Of a stretch of DNA of 64,000 nt, positions 8,539 through 16,429 are shown in pieces. A program made the position numbers and the translations under genes. Under the pieces are notes generated by a model, which was not told the origin of the DNA, made no database searches, and worked only from the letters and a program-made list of their open reading frames with translations. Position 1 is the first letter of the stretch. Every line of letters begins with the position of its first letter. The stretch lies in the NCBI RefSeq assembly GCF_039831995.1, contig NZ_JBDOIO010000001.1, positions 1 to 64,000 of the forward strand, in the 5' to 3' direction. The stretch comes from Paenibacillus pabuli. GTDB taxonomy: Bacteria; Bacillota; Bacilli; Paenibacillales; Paenibacillaceae.

Positions 8539-9783
8539 ATGGATATTCGGAATAAAATATTTATCGGAGATAATACAAAGGTTTCGGCTCAATTGCCTAA
8601 AAAATCGGTGAATGCAATTGTAACTTCACCTCCTTATTACAATTTACGTGATTATGGTGTGGATGGGCAGTTAGGTAGTGAGGACACACCTCGTGCATTC
8701 GTAGAAAATCTTGTTCGACTGTTTGGTGTAGGTCACTTGCATGATGTGCTCCGTGATGACGGAACTTTATGGGTCAACTTGGGTGACAGTTATAATAATG
8801 GGGCAACTGTTCCTGCAGACCCACAAGGAATGCACGGAGTTATTAAACCTGGTGACCTTATCGGGACACCTTTGATGTTTGCATATGCAATGCGAGATGC
8901 CGGTTGGTATTTACGATCAACTATTATTTGGGAAAAACCTCAAGGTAAGCCTGAATCAGTTTACGATAGACCTACTAATAATTTTGAATACTTCTTCATG
9001 TTCAGTAAAGTAGGTACTGGAGAATATTACTACGATTACGAAGCAATCGCTGAACCTTATATTGATGATGCAAAAGAAATGGCACGTCGATCAAACTCAG
9101 GCCTAGCTAAGGCACTTGGATCTCAGCTCAATTTGGAAGATTTACGGAGAAAGAATCGTCGTGCAGTATGGCGTGACTTGTATCCAGAAATTGAAGAAGC
9201 ATACCAAAAATATCCACCTGAACTTGTACGTGAAGTCGTCCTTACATTTTCTGCAATGCTCGGATTGGAAATACCGGATGATCCGAATTTCTTGAGTATT
9301 CCTTGTGCTGATATCTGGAAGATTCGTCCACAAATGCAGACTGATGGTCACCCTGCACCATATCCTCCAGAACTTGTTCGACGTTGTATCTTAGCAGGTT
9401 GTCCAGAAGGTGGGGTAGTACTTGACCCATTCTTCGGTAGTGGTACTACTGGATATCAAGCAACTGGATTGAAACGGTACTTTACAGGATTAGAACTTAA
9501 CCGTCATTTCGCTGTAGATATTGCATTCAAAAAAGTTGGTGGTGAAATTATCACAGACTTTGCAGATGAAGAATTGACTATTGCGCATGACTCTAAAGTA
9601 GAAGAAATTATTCTATCTAGACGACGTAAAATTGTTGAGGAACCTGTTGAGAAAGCTGTGAAAGAGCCTAAAGAGAAAGTTCCGAAAGAACCTAAGGAGC
9701 CGAAAGTTAAAGCTCCTAAGCCTCCTAAGGTAGTCAAACCTAAGGTAACTGTTGAGGATAAACTTGCCGCACTTGAGTTATAA
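8539..9783 (+). CDS. DNA (N4-cytosine/N6-adenine) methyltransferase, orphan
   Basis: This is a beta-class amino-methyltransferase: the catalytic TSPPYYNLRDYG is at residues 29-40 and the SAM-binding DPFFGSGTTG near residue 296. The TSPPY form is usual for N4-cytosine or related enzymes. A roughly 60-residue Lys/Pro/Glu-rich tail (repeats of KEPKE, PKPPK) follows residue 350 and is not part of the usual fold. No restriction endonuclease is adjacent, so it is probably a protective or regulatory orphan enzyme. It is a single-gene unit between a promoter-like motif and a terminator. Confidence 0.88.
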   Translation: MDIRNKIFIGDNTKVSAQLPKKSVNAIVTSPPYYNLRDYGVDGQLGSEDTPRAFVENLVRLFGVGHLHDVLRDDGTLWVNLGDSYNNGATVPADPQGMHGVIKPGDLIGTPLMFAYAMRDAGWYLRSTIIWEKPQGKPESVYDRPTNNFEYFFMFSKVGTGEYYYDYEAIAEPYIDDAKEMARRSNSGLAKALGSQLNLEDLRRKNRRAVWRDLYPEIEEAYQKYPPELVREVVLTFSAMLGLEIPDDPNFLSIPCADIWKIRPQMQTDGHPAPYPPELVRRCILAGCPEGGVVLDPFFGSGTTGYQATGLKRYFTGLELNRHFAVDIAFKKVGGEIITDFADEELTIAHDSKVEEIILSRRRKIVEEPVEKAVKEPKEKVPKEPKEPKVKAPKPPKVVKPKVTVEDKLAALEL

Positions 9784-9793
9784 TAATCAATAC

Positions 9794-9832
9794 AAAGAAA
9801 CTGGCGAATATTTAATCGCTAGTTTCTTTTTA
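9794..9832 (+). terminator. intrinsic terminator
   Basis: A 14-bp stem (AAAGAAACTGGCGA with TCGCTAGTTTCTTT, one wobble pair) is followed by T-rich sequence. Confidence 0.8.
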
Positions 9833-9849
9833 TATAACCTGACTTTATC

Positions 9850-9867
9850 TTAAATAGTAGTATAAAG
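9850..9867 (+). promoter_or_regulatory. recurrent TAGTATA promoter-like motif
   Basis: TTAAATAGTAGTATAAAG lies 45 bases upstream of the Asp23-like gene, right after a terminator. Confidence 0.5.
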
Positions 9868-9911
9868 AGAAATAAATTATGATAATGGTGGTTGATTGGA
9901 GGTTTTAATCT

Positions 9912-10277
9912 ATGAATGGGCAATTAGGACAAATCACAGTTAATGATACTGTCTTCAAATCTATGGCCGCTCGCGCTACTTTGAGTGTCGAAGGAATCAC
10001 TGAATTTGGAAGTACATTCTCTGAGAAAGTCGTAAACCTTGTTACACGTAAAGGTAACAGTGGCATTAATATTGAAGTAGGAACGGAAGAAATCGCAGTA
10101 GATATGAAGCTAGTATTGGAATATGGAAGAAATATCCCTGAGACTGCCGCTAAGGTACAGAAAGCTGTACGGGATGAATTACAGGAATGGACTGGCTACC
10201 GTGTAGTCGAAGTGAATGTACTATTTGTTGATTTGAATATTAAAACCGAGTCTAGAGAACTCGCACGAGCACGGTAG
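9912..10277 (+). CDS. Asp23/Gls24 family protein
   Basis: The 121-residue protein matches the Asp23/Gls24 fold: ITVNDTVFKSMAARATLSVEGI at the start, an acidic strand AVDMKLVLEYGRNIPE and the C-terminal TGYRVVEVNVLFVDLN. Such proteins are envelope-associated and linked to cell-wall stress in Firmicutes; some are anchored through a small membrane partner. The next gene is a small membrane protein, which fits that idea. It is unusual cargo for a mobile element. Confidence 0.85.
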   Translation: MNGQLGQITVNDTVFKSMAARATLSVEGITEFGSTFSEKVVNLVTRKGNSGINIEVGTEEIAVDMKLVLEYGRNIPETAAKVQKAVRDELQEWTGYRVVEVNVLFVDLNIKTESRELARAR

Positions 10278-10287
10278 GTGATTCGGG

Positions 10288-10752
10288 TTGAAATTTAGAA
10301 AATACTTCAGCGGAAGTCACATCCCGATACTCTTTGCTGTAGGTGTCATAATGACAATACCTGCCGAATTGTATAAAAGCTTCAATTTAAGTATGACAAA
10401 CTACCTAATATTACATGTACTCAGTTTATTGGGTAATTGCTTTTCATTCTATGCGGGACTCGATTGGATTAACAACTTCAGAAATGCAAAAGGTTTAGCT
10501 AACCCAATTGTTAGAGGTGCAGGTCCTGGGCAAGTAAACGGACAACAGTCATCATACCCACCTCCACCTAATATCAATCAAACAGGTAATATTTCTGCGC
10601 CGATGCAGACTCCGCTTATAAGACCTCCGATGACATCTCCTCCTGTACCACCTCCAATGACACCTCCTCGTGCAGTACCGACAATACTTGATGATACTGC
10701 TGAAAGTAACGCCCCTTATATTCCAAACCCTGTGCAAAGGGAACAAGCATAA
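10288..10752 (+). CDS. membrane protein with proline-rich tail
   Basis: TTG start at 10288, seven bases after TAGGTGA. Residues 10-65 form two hydrophobic helices. The rest is a Pro-rich cytosolic or extracellular tail (PPMTSPPVPPPMTPP). Its position directly after Asp23/Gls24 suggests a membrane anchor for that protein, as seen in other Firmicutes pairs, but the similarity is only in topology. Confidence 0.6.
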   Translation: MKFRKYFSGSHIPILFAVGVIMTIPAELYKSFNLSMTNYLILHVLSLLGNCFSFYAGLDWINNFRNAKGLANPIVRGAGPGQVNGQQSSYPPPPNINQTGNISAPMQTPLIRPPMTSPPVPPPMTPPRAVPTILDDTAESNAPYIPNPVQREQA

Positions 10753-10753
10753 T

Positions 10754-11209
10754 ATGATAACAATAAAGCATGAAAATATACTTAATGCAACTGAAAATAT
10801 AATTGCGCATCAGGTAAATTGTTTGGGTAAAATGGGATCAGGTATAGCTCTTGAAATTCGAAAGGCATATCAAATCGTATTTTACACGTATACCGCACTC
10901 TGTAGGAATGAAGCTTATTCGGATAAATTACTGGGGCATTGTCAAATAGTCAATATCGGTGAGGATAAATGGGTTGCAAACTTATTTGGGCAGTATGACA
11001 TTTCGCGAAGTGCTAAGATGACCAATGAGCGTGCTTTAGTGACAGCTTTGATTTATCTGAGAGATAAAGCTGCTGTGCACGGTTATACTATCGCACTACC
11101 CTATGGTATAGGTTGTGGCAACGGTGGCGGAGATTGGGAATACATTTACGAACTTATTGGGAAAGTCTTTGAGAACTACCAAGTCACGTTATACAAGTAC
11201 GATTGTTAA
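10754..11209 (+). CDS. macro domain protein (ADP-ribose binding/hydrolysis)
   Basis: ATG 10754 is one base after the preceding stop; the binding site lies in that gene. The 151 residues cover a complete macro domain: NIIAHQVNCLGKMGSGIALE (residues 15-34), VANLFGQYDI near 75 and the phosphate loop LPYGIGCGNGGGDW near 115. The NCLGKMGSG form is typical of the Poa1/TARG1-like branch, which removes ADP-ribose or processes ADP-ribose-1''-phosphate. An ART-like protein at 56288 could be a functional counterpart. Confidence 0.85.
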   Translation: MITIKHENILNATENIIAHQVNCLGKMGSGIALEIRKAYQIVFYTYTALCRNEAYSDKLLGHCQIVNIGEDKWVANLFGQYDISRSAKMTNERALVTALIYLRDKAAVHGYTIALPYGIGCGNGGGDWEYIYELIGKVFENYQVTLYKYDC

Positions 11210-11244
11210 CGTACATTCTTTTAATTATCAAGAAAAAAGCCATT

Positions 11245-11260
11245 TTATTAGATAGTATAG
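11245..11260 (+). promoter_or_regulatory. recurrent TAGTATA promoter-like motif
   Basis: TTATTAGATAGTATAG. Unlike the other copies, a terminator follows within about 35 bases and before the next gene. Confidence 0.4.
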
Positions 11261-11292
11261 GTGGTTATCTATATTATTGATGGATATAGATC

Positions 11293-11322
11293 CCGCTAGG
11301 ACTACGGTCTTGGCGGTTTTTT
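11293..11322 (+). terminator. intrinsic terminator
   Basis: A 10-bp stem with a TACG loop (CCGCTAGGAC/GTCTTGGCGG) is followed by six T residues. It lies between the promoter-like motif and the next gene. Confidence 0.75.
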
Positions 11323-11345
11323 AATTAGTTAATTGGAGGTGCCAT

Positions 11346-11741
11346 ATGGCAGATAGATATTATATTGGAATTTTTACAACGGACAACGGAATGCGCTTCG
11401 GGATGGATACGCAGGAGGAAGTATTCGGTAGAATTTACATTGACGGATTAACTAAAGATGATGCAGAAATTCAACTTAAGCGGGTTTCTGAAGAGGTTGG
11501 GCTTCCTATTTTTGATAAAGATACGGACATTTATGTTAGTAACGACGCACCATTGGACTATGTCGGTATCTGCAAAACAGACAAAGGTTTCCGTGTCGGA
11601 ATCTCGGAAGATAAGGAAGATTTCGTTCACGTGATTGATGGTCCGCTCAATTTCATGGACGCATATAATATTGTAATCATGGTCAGTGAACAGCGCAAAA
11701 TACCAATATATAACACTGAAAACTGGTTAACAGGATCATAA
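11346..11741 (+). CDS. hypothetical protein with internal duplication
   Basis: ATG after TGGAGGTG; 131 residues. Two tandem units of about 55 residues are visible: YYIGIFTTDNGMRFGMD (from residue 5) to GLPIFD, and DYVGICKTDKGFRVGIS (from residue 63) to IPIYN. This implies a duplicated small alpha/beta domain. No named family recognised. Confidence 0.65.
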   Translation: MADRYYIGIFTTDNGMRFGMDTQEEVFGRIYIDGLTKDDAEIQLKRVSEEVGLPIFDKDTDIYVSNDAPLDYVGICKTDKGFRVGISEDKEDFVHVIDGPLNFMDAYNIVIMVSEQRKIPIYNTENWLTGS

Positions 11742-11756
11742 GATCGGAGGTTCATT

Positions 11757-11978
11757 TTGCACAATAGAATAAAAGAATATTTACGTAACTTTGAGACTCC
11801 ATGTTATTCTATTTGTATTCATTTAATTAAAAATGAGCCAAAAGCTGTAATGGCTGCTGAGAAAACACTTATCGATTTCTATAAGTACTTACTCGATAAT
11901 TTTACAGATGAGGATAATCATAGCAAAGTACTCAAACAAATGGCTATTAAACATTCCTTACCTTTGATTAATAGCTAA
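11757..11978 (+). CDS. hypothetical helical protein, 73 aa
   Basis: TTG start after CGGAGG. It is all-helical by composition and soluble. No family recognised. It is 15 bases after the duplicated-domain gene and probably in its operon. Confidence 0.5.
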   Translation: MHNRIKEYLRNFETPCYSICIHLIKNEPKAVMAAEKTLIDFYKYLLDNFTDEDNHSKVLKQMAIKHSLPLINS

Positions 11979-12005
11979 CGATAATAAACTGACTGGGGGT
12001 ATTCG

Positions 12006-12638
12006 ATGTATTATAGGGGAGTTGCAAGTGTATTCGATGACTTGGATAAATTTGTCCTCATTGTTGGCTCCAGAAAGGCAAAGCCTGAGGAACTTGGTGC
12101 TGCATACGCTTTAGCAAGGAAAATGGTTGAGCGAGGTATGATCGTAGTATCCGGACTTGCTGATGGTGTCGATACTTACGCACATCGAGGGGCTTTAGAC
12201 GCTGGCGGAATGACTGTGGGTATTCTCGCAAATACTCCTGAAAAGGCTACTTATCCAAAATCCAATATCGATCTAGCTGAGCGTATTGTAGATCATGGTG
12301 CATTATTGTACCCCTTCATTACACCTCAGGATGAGACCGTAAGTTGGGGATTAAATCACTTTCAGCGACGTCTAGTTGAGAGGGACTGTTTACAGGCTAT
12401 TTTATGTAAGAAGATTTTTGTAGTCTCAGACTCAGCTACAATTACCGGAGGGACTAGGTACGCTGTGAACTACGGTAAGAATGCTAAACATGACGTGTAC
12501 CGTTTCGACACTAATTTCAAATCCCATGCTAATCCGCCAGCAGCAAATAGCGGTATTAATTGGGAAACTGAAATAAATTTGTTTGATCGTGATTTTCAAC
12601 CATGGACTGGACCTGTTGCACGCGGACAGCTACTTTAA
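12006..12638 (+). CDS. DprA/SLOG-like nucleotide-binding protein
   Basis: The Rossmann-like core matches DprA/SMF: FVLIVGSRKAKPEE (residue 16 on), GMIVVSGLADGVDTYAHRGAL near 45 and the TYPKSNIDLAERIV segment near 90. At 210 residues it is shorter than genomic DprA, lacking the N-terminal SAM-like and C-terminal winged-helix parts. SLOG proteins bind nucleotides or ssDNA; it could protect incoming ssDNA or sense a nucleotide signal. It sits near the macro-domain and DUF4326 genes. Confidence 0.75.
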   Translation: MYYRGVASVFDDLDKFVLIVGSRKAKPEELGAAYALARKMVERGMIVVSGLADGVDTYAHRGALDAGGMTVGILANTPEKATYPKSNIDLAERIVDHGALLYPFITPQDETVSWGLNHFQRRLVERDCLQAILCKKIFVVSDSATITGGTRYAVNYGKNAKHDVYRFDTNFKSHANPPAANSGINWETEINLFDRDFQPWTGPVARGQLL

Positions 12639-12688
12639 TTAATCTTTGGCAATCAGTGGAGAAGTTAAATTAAATTGGAGGTTTTTCA

Positions 12689-13090
12689 ATGTCTGTGTCC
12701 GCACCTTTACATGACATCGACACTGATATCTTAGCCAGATCAGAATTTACACTGTTCTCTACTGATTGTTTCCTAGATATAGGTTATATGTACGACATTC
12801 AGGGAACATTATCTTTCGTACGGTTAGGGTATCATCTCGGTGATGGTGAGATCGAGCCTGAATTTTTTATTGCACTACCATTCAATGAATATAATCACGA
12901 TATGATAATTAATCTATATCGATCAATATATTTACATTTCACTACAATCTCCAGCACTCAGATGCCGGAGTTTTTCTCTACATTGGGTAGAATTGCGAAT
13001 AAAAATGGTGGCAATTGGTTTAATGGTATCATTTCTAATTCTCTATATAGTGAGATTAATAAACTAACGGATTATACTATAGCTGTCTAG
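12689..13090 (+). CDS. hypothetical protein, 133 aa
   Basis: ATG after TTGGAGG. It is a soluble protein rich in Phe, Ile and Tyr. No motif recognised. It lies between the SLOG-like and DUF4326 genes with short spacers. Confidence 0.55.
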   Translation: MSVSAPLHDIDTDILARSEFTLFSTDCFLDIGYMYDIQGTLSFVRLGYHLGDGEIEPEFFIALPFNEYNHDMIINLYRSIYLHFTTISSTQMPEFFSTLGRIANKNGGNWFNGIISNSLYSEINKLTDYTIAV

Positions 13091-13100
13091 GAGGATTGTA

Positions 13101-13610
13101 GTGACTACTAAACTTGTAAATAAGCACAAGAATGACAGTTACGACATGTCTATTGGTCGGGGATCGAAATGGGGTAATGATTTTACGCACTTACCTGTTG
13201 AAAATACTTCGGCCACATATCAAGTTGAGACACTTGAACAGGCATTAAAAGAGTATAGTTACAGTTTATTGATGAATCCAGAACTTCTAGATCAGATTCC
13301 TGAGTTAATTGGAAAAGTATTAGGATGTACCTGTCTGCCTAACCTATGCCATGGTGAAGTTTTGGTGAATCTGGCTAACGCTTTCGAGAAATATAAAGCC
13401 GATCCTGTTAAATTTCGAACTAATTTTCAGGACGTAACAGAAATTTACAGGATGGCATCAAGTCAGAGAAATCGAGCTTTTTTATCTCGGCAGCAGTTGG
13501 GACTGTTATCGAGCTATTGGATTGAGTTGACTTCTAAGGAGAAGCAAGAACTTACAGAAATTGATATGGTTCTTGCAAGGAATATCGAAGAATTCTGTAA
13601 AAGCAATTAA
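13101..13610 (+). CDS. DUF4326 domain protein
   Basis: GTG start after AGGAGG. The N-terminal half carries the DUF4326 hallmarks IGRGSKWGNDF (residue 18 on) and IGKVLGCTCLPNLCHGEVL near residue 70, with the conserved Cys/His set. The C-terminal 65 residues are an added helical region. DUF4326 proteins are common in phages and often occur with nucleotide-binding (SLOG, macro) genes; the activity is unknown. Confidence 0.75.
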   Translation: MTTKLVNKHKNDSYDMSIGRGSKWGNDFTHLPVENTSATYQVETLEQALKEYSYSLLMNPELLDQIPELIGKVLGCTCLPNLCHGEVLVNLANAFEKYKADPVKFRTNFQDVTEIYRMASSQRNRAFLSRQQLGLLSSYWIELTSKEKQELTEIDMVLARNIEEFCKSN

Positions 13611-13769
13611 CTTACTCTTTCTCTTACGAAATTGTAACGAAAAGATTAAAATAAGGTATCTCGTTCGATTATCTCAGGATTAAATCATTTAAATAGACAT
13701 TCCTGACTAAATATCACTACATTAGTAGTTTGACATAGATTGAACATACAACTAATCTGGAGGTACTTA

Positions 13770-16232
13770 ATGAAACGCATAACTTCTTTAGCCCTTGCCT
13801 TGGGACTATTATTCTCCGCATTACCAATCTCCTCTGCATCTGCAAATTCCTCAAATTTCTCCGATATCAATGGCTCCTGGGCAGAGTCAGTTATCAACAA
13901 ATGGAACAAACAGGGTTATATCAAAGGGTATGCCAACGGTACATTCAAGCCGACCAAGTCAATCACACGGGCTGAATTCGTTTCCTGGTTCAATCAATTC
14001 CATGGACTAACTCAATCAGGTACTGCACAATTTGCCGATGTTAATCCAAATGACTGGTATTACCAAGCGGTCTCAATTGCTGTGAATGCAGGCTATGTCG
14101 GAGGTTATACTGATGGTAAATTTCATCCCAATTCTCCCATCACACGTCAAGAAGTAGCTGCAATTTTGACACGGTATTTGAACTTAAATTCTGATTCGAC
14201 TCAAACTTCACAGTATACGGATAAGGCTAAAATTGCTGATTGGGCACAAGGTTCTGTCGAAGCGGTAATTGCGAGTAAAATTATGGCAGGCTATAAGGAT
14301 AAAACTTTTAAGCCGACTTTTAATTTAACGCGATCCGAAGCGTTGAAGGTTCTGGATTTATCATTGGTATTTAAGGTGGATGGTAATGTGCCAGGTGGTA
14401 CGACTAATGGAACGAACACTGGTTCCGGAACTACTGGCAATAACCAATCATCTACTGCAACTAATAAAACTGGACTTCTGATCGACAAGGATGGCACTTA
14501 TGGGCCGAAGAATGGCTATGACGTTATTAATGGCGATGTGATTATCACGGCCAGTAATGTCACTTTAAATAATACGAAAATTAACGGAAATTTGATTATT
14601 ACGAACAGTAATCCTAATGCCGTGATCAATTTAAATAATGTGATTGTGTATGGTGAGGTTCGCGTCCAAAGCCCTGGTAAGATTAATGCTACCCGAAGTG
14701 ATTTAAGTAAAACTACGTTAACGGGTGGAATCACTCTTAACATTTTGGATGGAACTAAAGTAAATTCAATTTACATTAACGGTTCAGCTAGTCTCAATGC
14801 CCCTTCGAAGCTGTATAGTGAGGTTGGTTTGATTTTCATTACCTCGGCTGTTAATGGGCAAACCGTGAATCTGAGTGGCTATTTTGGACGGATTGAGGTT
14901 TCTGGAACTTCAAATAATATCAACTTTCTTTCAGGTAATATCCGAGCACTGACAATTGTATCCGGAGCAGTTAACAATACGTTTAACTTAGCGTCAGGCA
15001 CTATTGTTGATAATTTAACGGTGAATGCAGCGGCTAAGTTTATTGGTAAGGGACAGATCAAGTATGGACTGGTGACTGTAGCAAATGTCACATTTGAAGT
15101 CGAGCCGATCAAGTATGAAAATACTTACCTTGGAATCCCGAAAACTGGTTCCAGTGGGACAGTGAATCAAGTTCCGGCAGATGATACGACAGTCAATTCT
15201 AGTTATCTAGTTTCCAAAGTGACGGAAGCTTGGGATTTATATAAAGTTTCGGTTGAAGGTGCGGCTGTTGGCCAATATCCAACTGGATCGAAGTCGACTT
15301 TATTGGTAGCGATTAATAGGGGTCAGAACTTACTCCTAACTCGGTCACGGACTCAGGCACAGGTTAATAACGAAATTACGGCATTGACTAGTGCAATGAG
15401 TACATTCCGGAGTAAATTGAATCAAACTTCGAATTTGGCAACTTTACAGGCAAAGGTTAATGAAGCTAAGCAACTTCATTCATACGCTCTCGAAGGTACG
15501 GAATTTGGCAATTATGAACCCGGAGCGAAGATCAAATTACAGCAGGCAATTGATGTTGCATCTAGTTTCATTGTCACAGATATTATTCGGACTCAAGCTG
15601 AAATTCAGGCTCAGGTTACGACATTAACTACGGCTATGACTGAGTTTGAGAGTAAGAAAGTTGGTAAGGGTGATATCGCGACATTGACAGCGTTGGTGGC
15701 AGAATCACGCACACTTTATGATAATGCACTTGAAGGCATTTACACTGGACATTATACACCGGGTAGTAAATCAACTTTCTTGGTAAGTTTGTATAAGGCT
15801 GAGGGTGTACTTGCTAATTCAGCGACACGGAGTCAAAGTGATATCGACTCTGCTATTGCAACATTGACGCGGGCTAAGGCTGAGTTTGAAAATAGTCGTG
15901 TAGTCTACTCTGATATTAATGTCGTCAATACTGAAATTTACAAATATCAGCCCGATGTAAGTATTGCTTCAACTCCTGCAGGCACGGATGTCACGGGACA
16001 GATTTTACAGTTGAAACCGGGTTTGGTGGTTGATGACTCAGCAACGGTTAAAGTCTTACGAGTTAATCACCAAGATGGATATGCATCCGCTAAGTATCTG
16101 AAAGTAGTCGGTGATCAAGTTGTGGTTGCAGAGACTAACAATAGTGGACTACCAGTGAAGGAAACCGTTACCTTCCGGGTGTATAAGAATTTGACGGAAA
16201 AGACATTCACAGTGACAGTAACTTTAAATTAA
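13770..16232 (+). CDS. SLH-anchored surface protein with FIVAR-like repeats
   Basis: ATG 13770 after TGGAGG; 820 residues. A signal peptide ends near residue 25 (SSASA). Three SLH domains follow (about 30-72, 87-130, 147-190), each with the ITRAEF-type motif, which bind pyruvylated wall polymer. After a Thr/Asn/Gly linker comes an Asn-rich repetitive region (about 225-465) that looks like a parallel beta-helix. Three FIVAR-like helical repeats of about 77 residues start near 477, 553 and 634, with the core EGxxxGxYxPGSK. A C-terminal domain follows. Probably a wall-bound adhesin and first gene of the surface locus. Confidence 0.85.
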   Translation: MKRITSLALALGLLFSALPISSASANSSNFSDINGSWAESVINKWNKQGYIKGYANGTFKPTKSITRAEFVSWFNQFHGLTQSGTAQFADVNPNDWYYQAVSIAVNAGYVGGYTDGKFHPNSPITRQEVAAILTRYLNLNSDSTQTSQYTDKAKIADWAQGSVEAVIASKIMAGYKDKTFKPTFNLTRSEALKVLDLSLVFKVDGNVPGGTTNGTNTGSGTTGNNQSSTATNKTGLLIDKDGTYGPKNGYDVINGDVIITASNVTLNNTKINGNLIITNSNPNAVINLNNVIVYGEVRVQSPGKINATRSDLSKTTLTGGITLNILDGTKVNSIYINGSASLNAPSKLYSEVGLIFITSAVNGQTVNLSGYFGRIEVSGTSNNINFLSGNIRALTIVSGAVNNTFNLASGTIVDNLTVNAAAKFIGKGQIKYGLVTVANVTFEVEPIKYENTYLGIPKTGSSGTVNQVPADDTTVNSSYLVSKVTEAWDLYKVSVEGAAVGQYPTGSKSTLLVAINRGQNLLLTRSRTQAQVNNEITALTSAMSTFRSKLNQTSNLATLQAKVNEAKQLHSYALEGTEFGNYEPGAKIKLQQAIDVASSFIVTDIIRTQAEIQAQVTTLTTAMTEFESKKVGKGDIATLTALVAESRTLYDNALEGIYTGHYTPGSKSTFLVSLYKAEGVLANSATRSQSDIDSAIATLTRAKAEFENSRVVYSDINVVNTEIYKYQPDVSIASTPAGTDVTGQILQLKPGLVVDDSATVKVLRVNHQDGYASAKYLKVVGDQVVVAETNNSGLPVKETVTFRVYKNLTEKTFTVTVTLN

Positions 16233-16242
16233 GATAATTAAT

Positions 16243-16268
16243 AAATCCCTCTATATGAGGGATTTTTT
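16243..16268 (+). terminator. intrinsic terminator
   Basis: AAATCCCTC/GAGGGATTT with a TATAT loop and T run, 11 bases after the SLH gene. Confidence 0.8.
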
Positions 16269-16429
16269 AATGGAATACTATTCTTCCAATGATCAACTTC
16301 ATTTAGTGTGGAAGTTTGAGGTTATAATATCGGTTAAGATATACCTATTTAGTCGGTAATTAACCTGAACTTACTGACGGCTATCTGACGAAATAGTCGT
16401 GTAAAACTGAATAGATTGGGGGTTAAAGA

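Noticed and set aside
13732..13754. TTGACA-like sequence before the SLH gene
   Set aside because: A 17-base spacer would put the -10 box at TAATCT and the transcript start beyond or on the ribosome binding site, so it cannot drive the gene normally.
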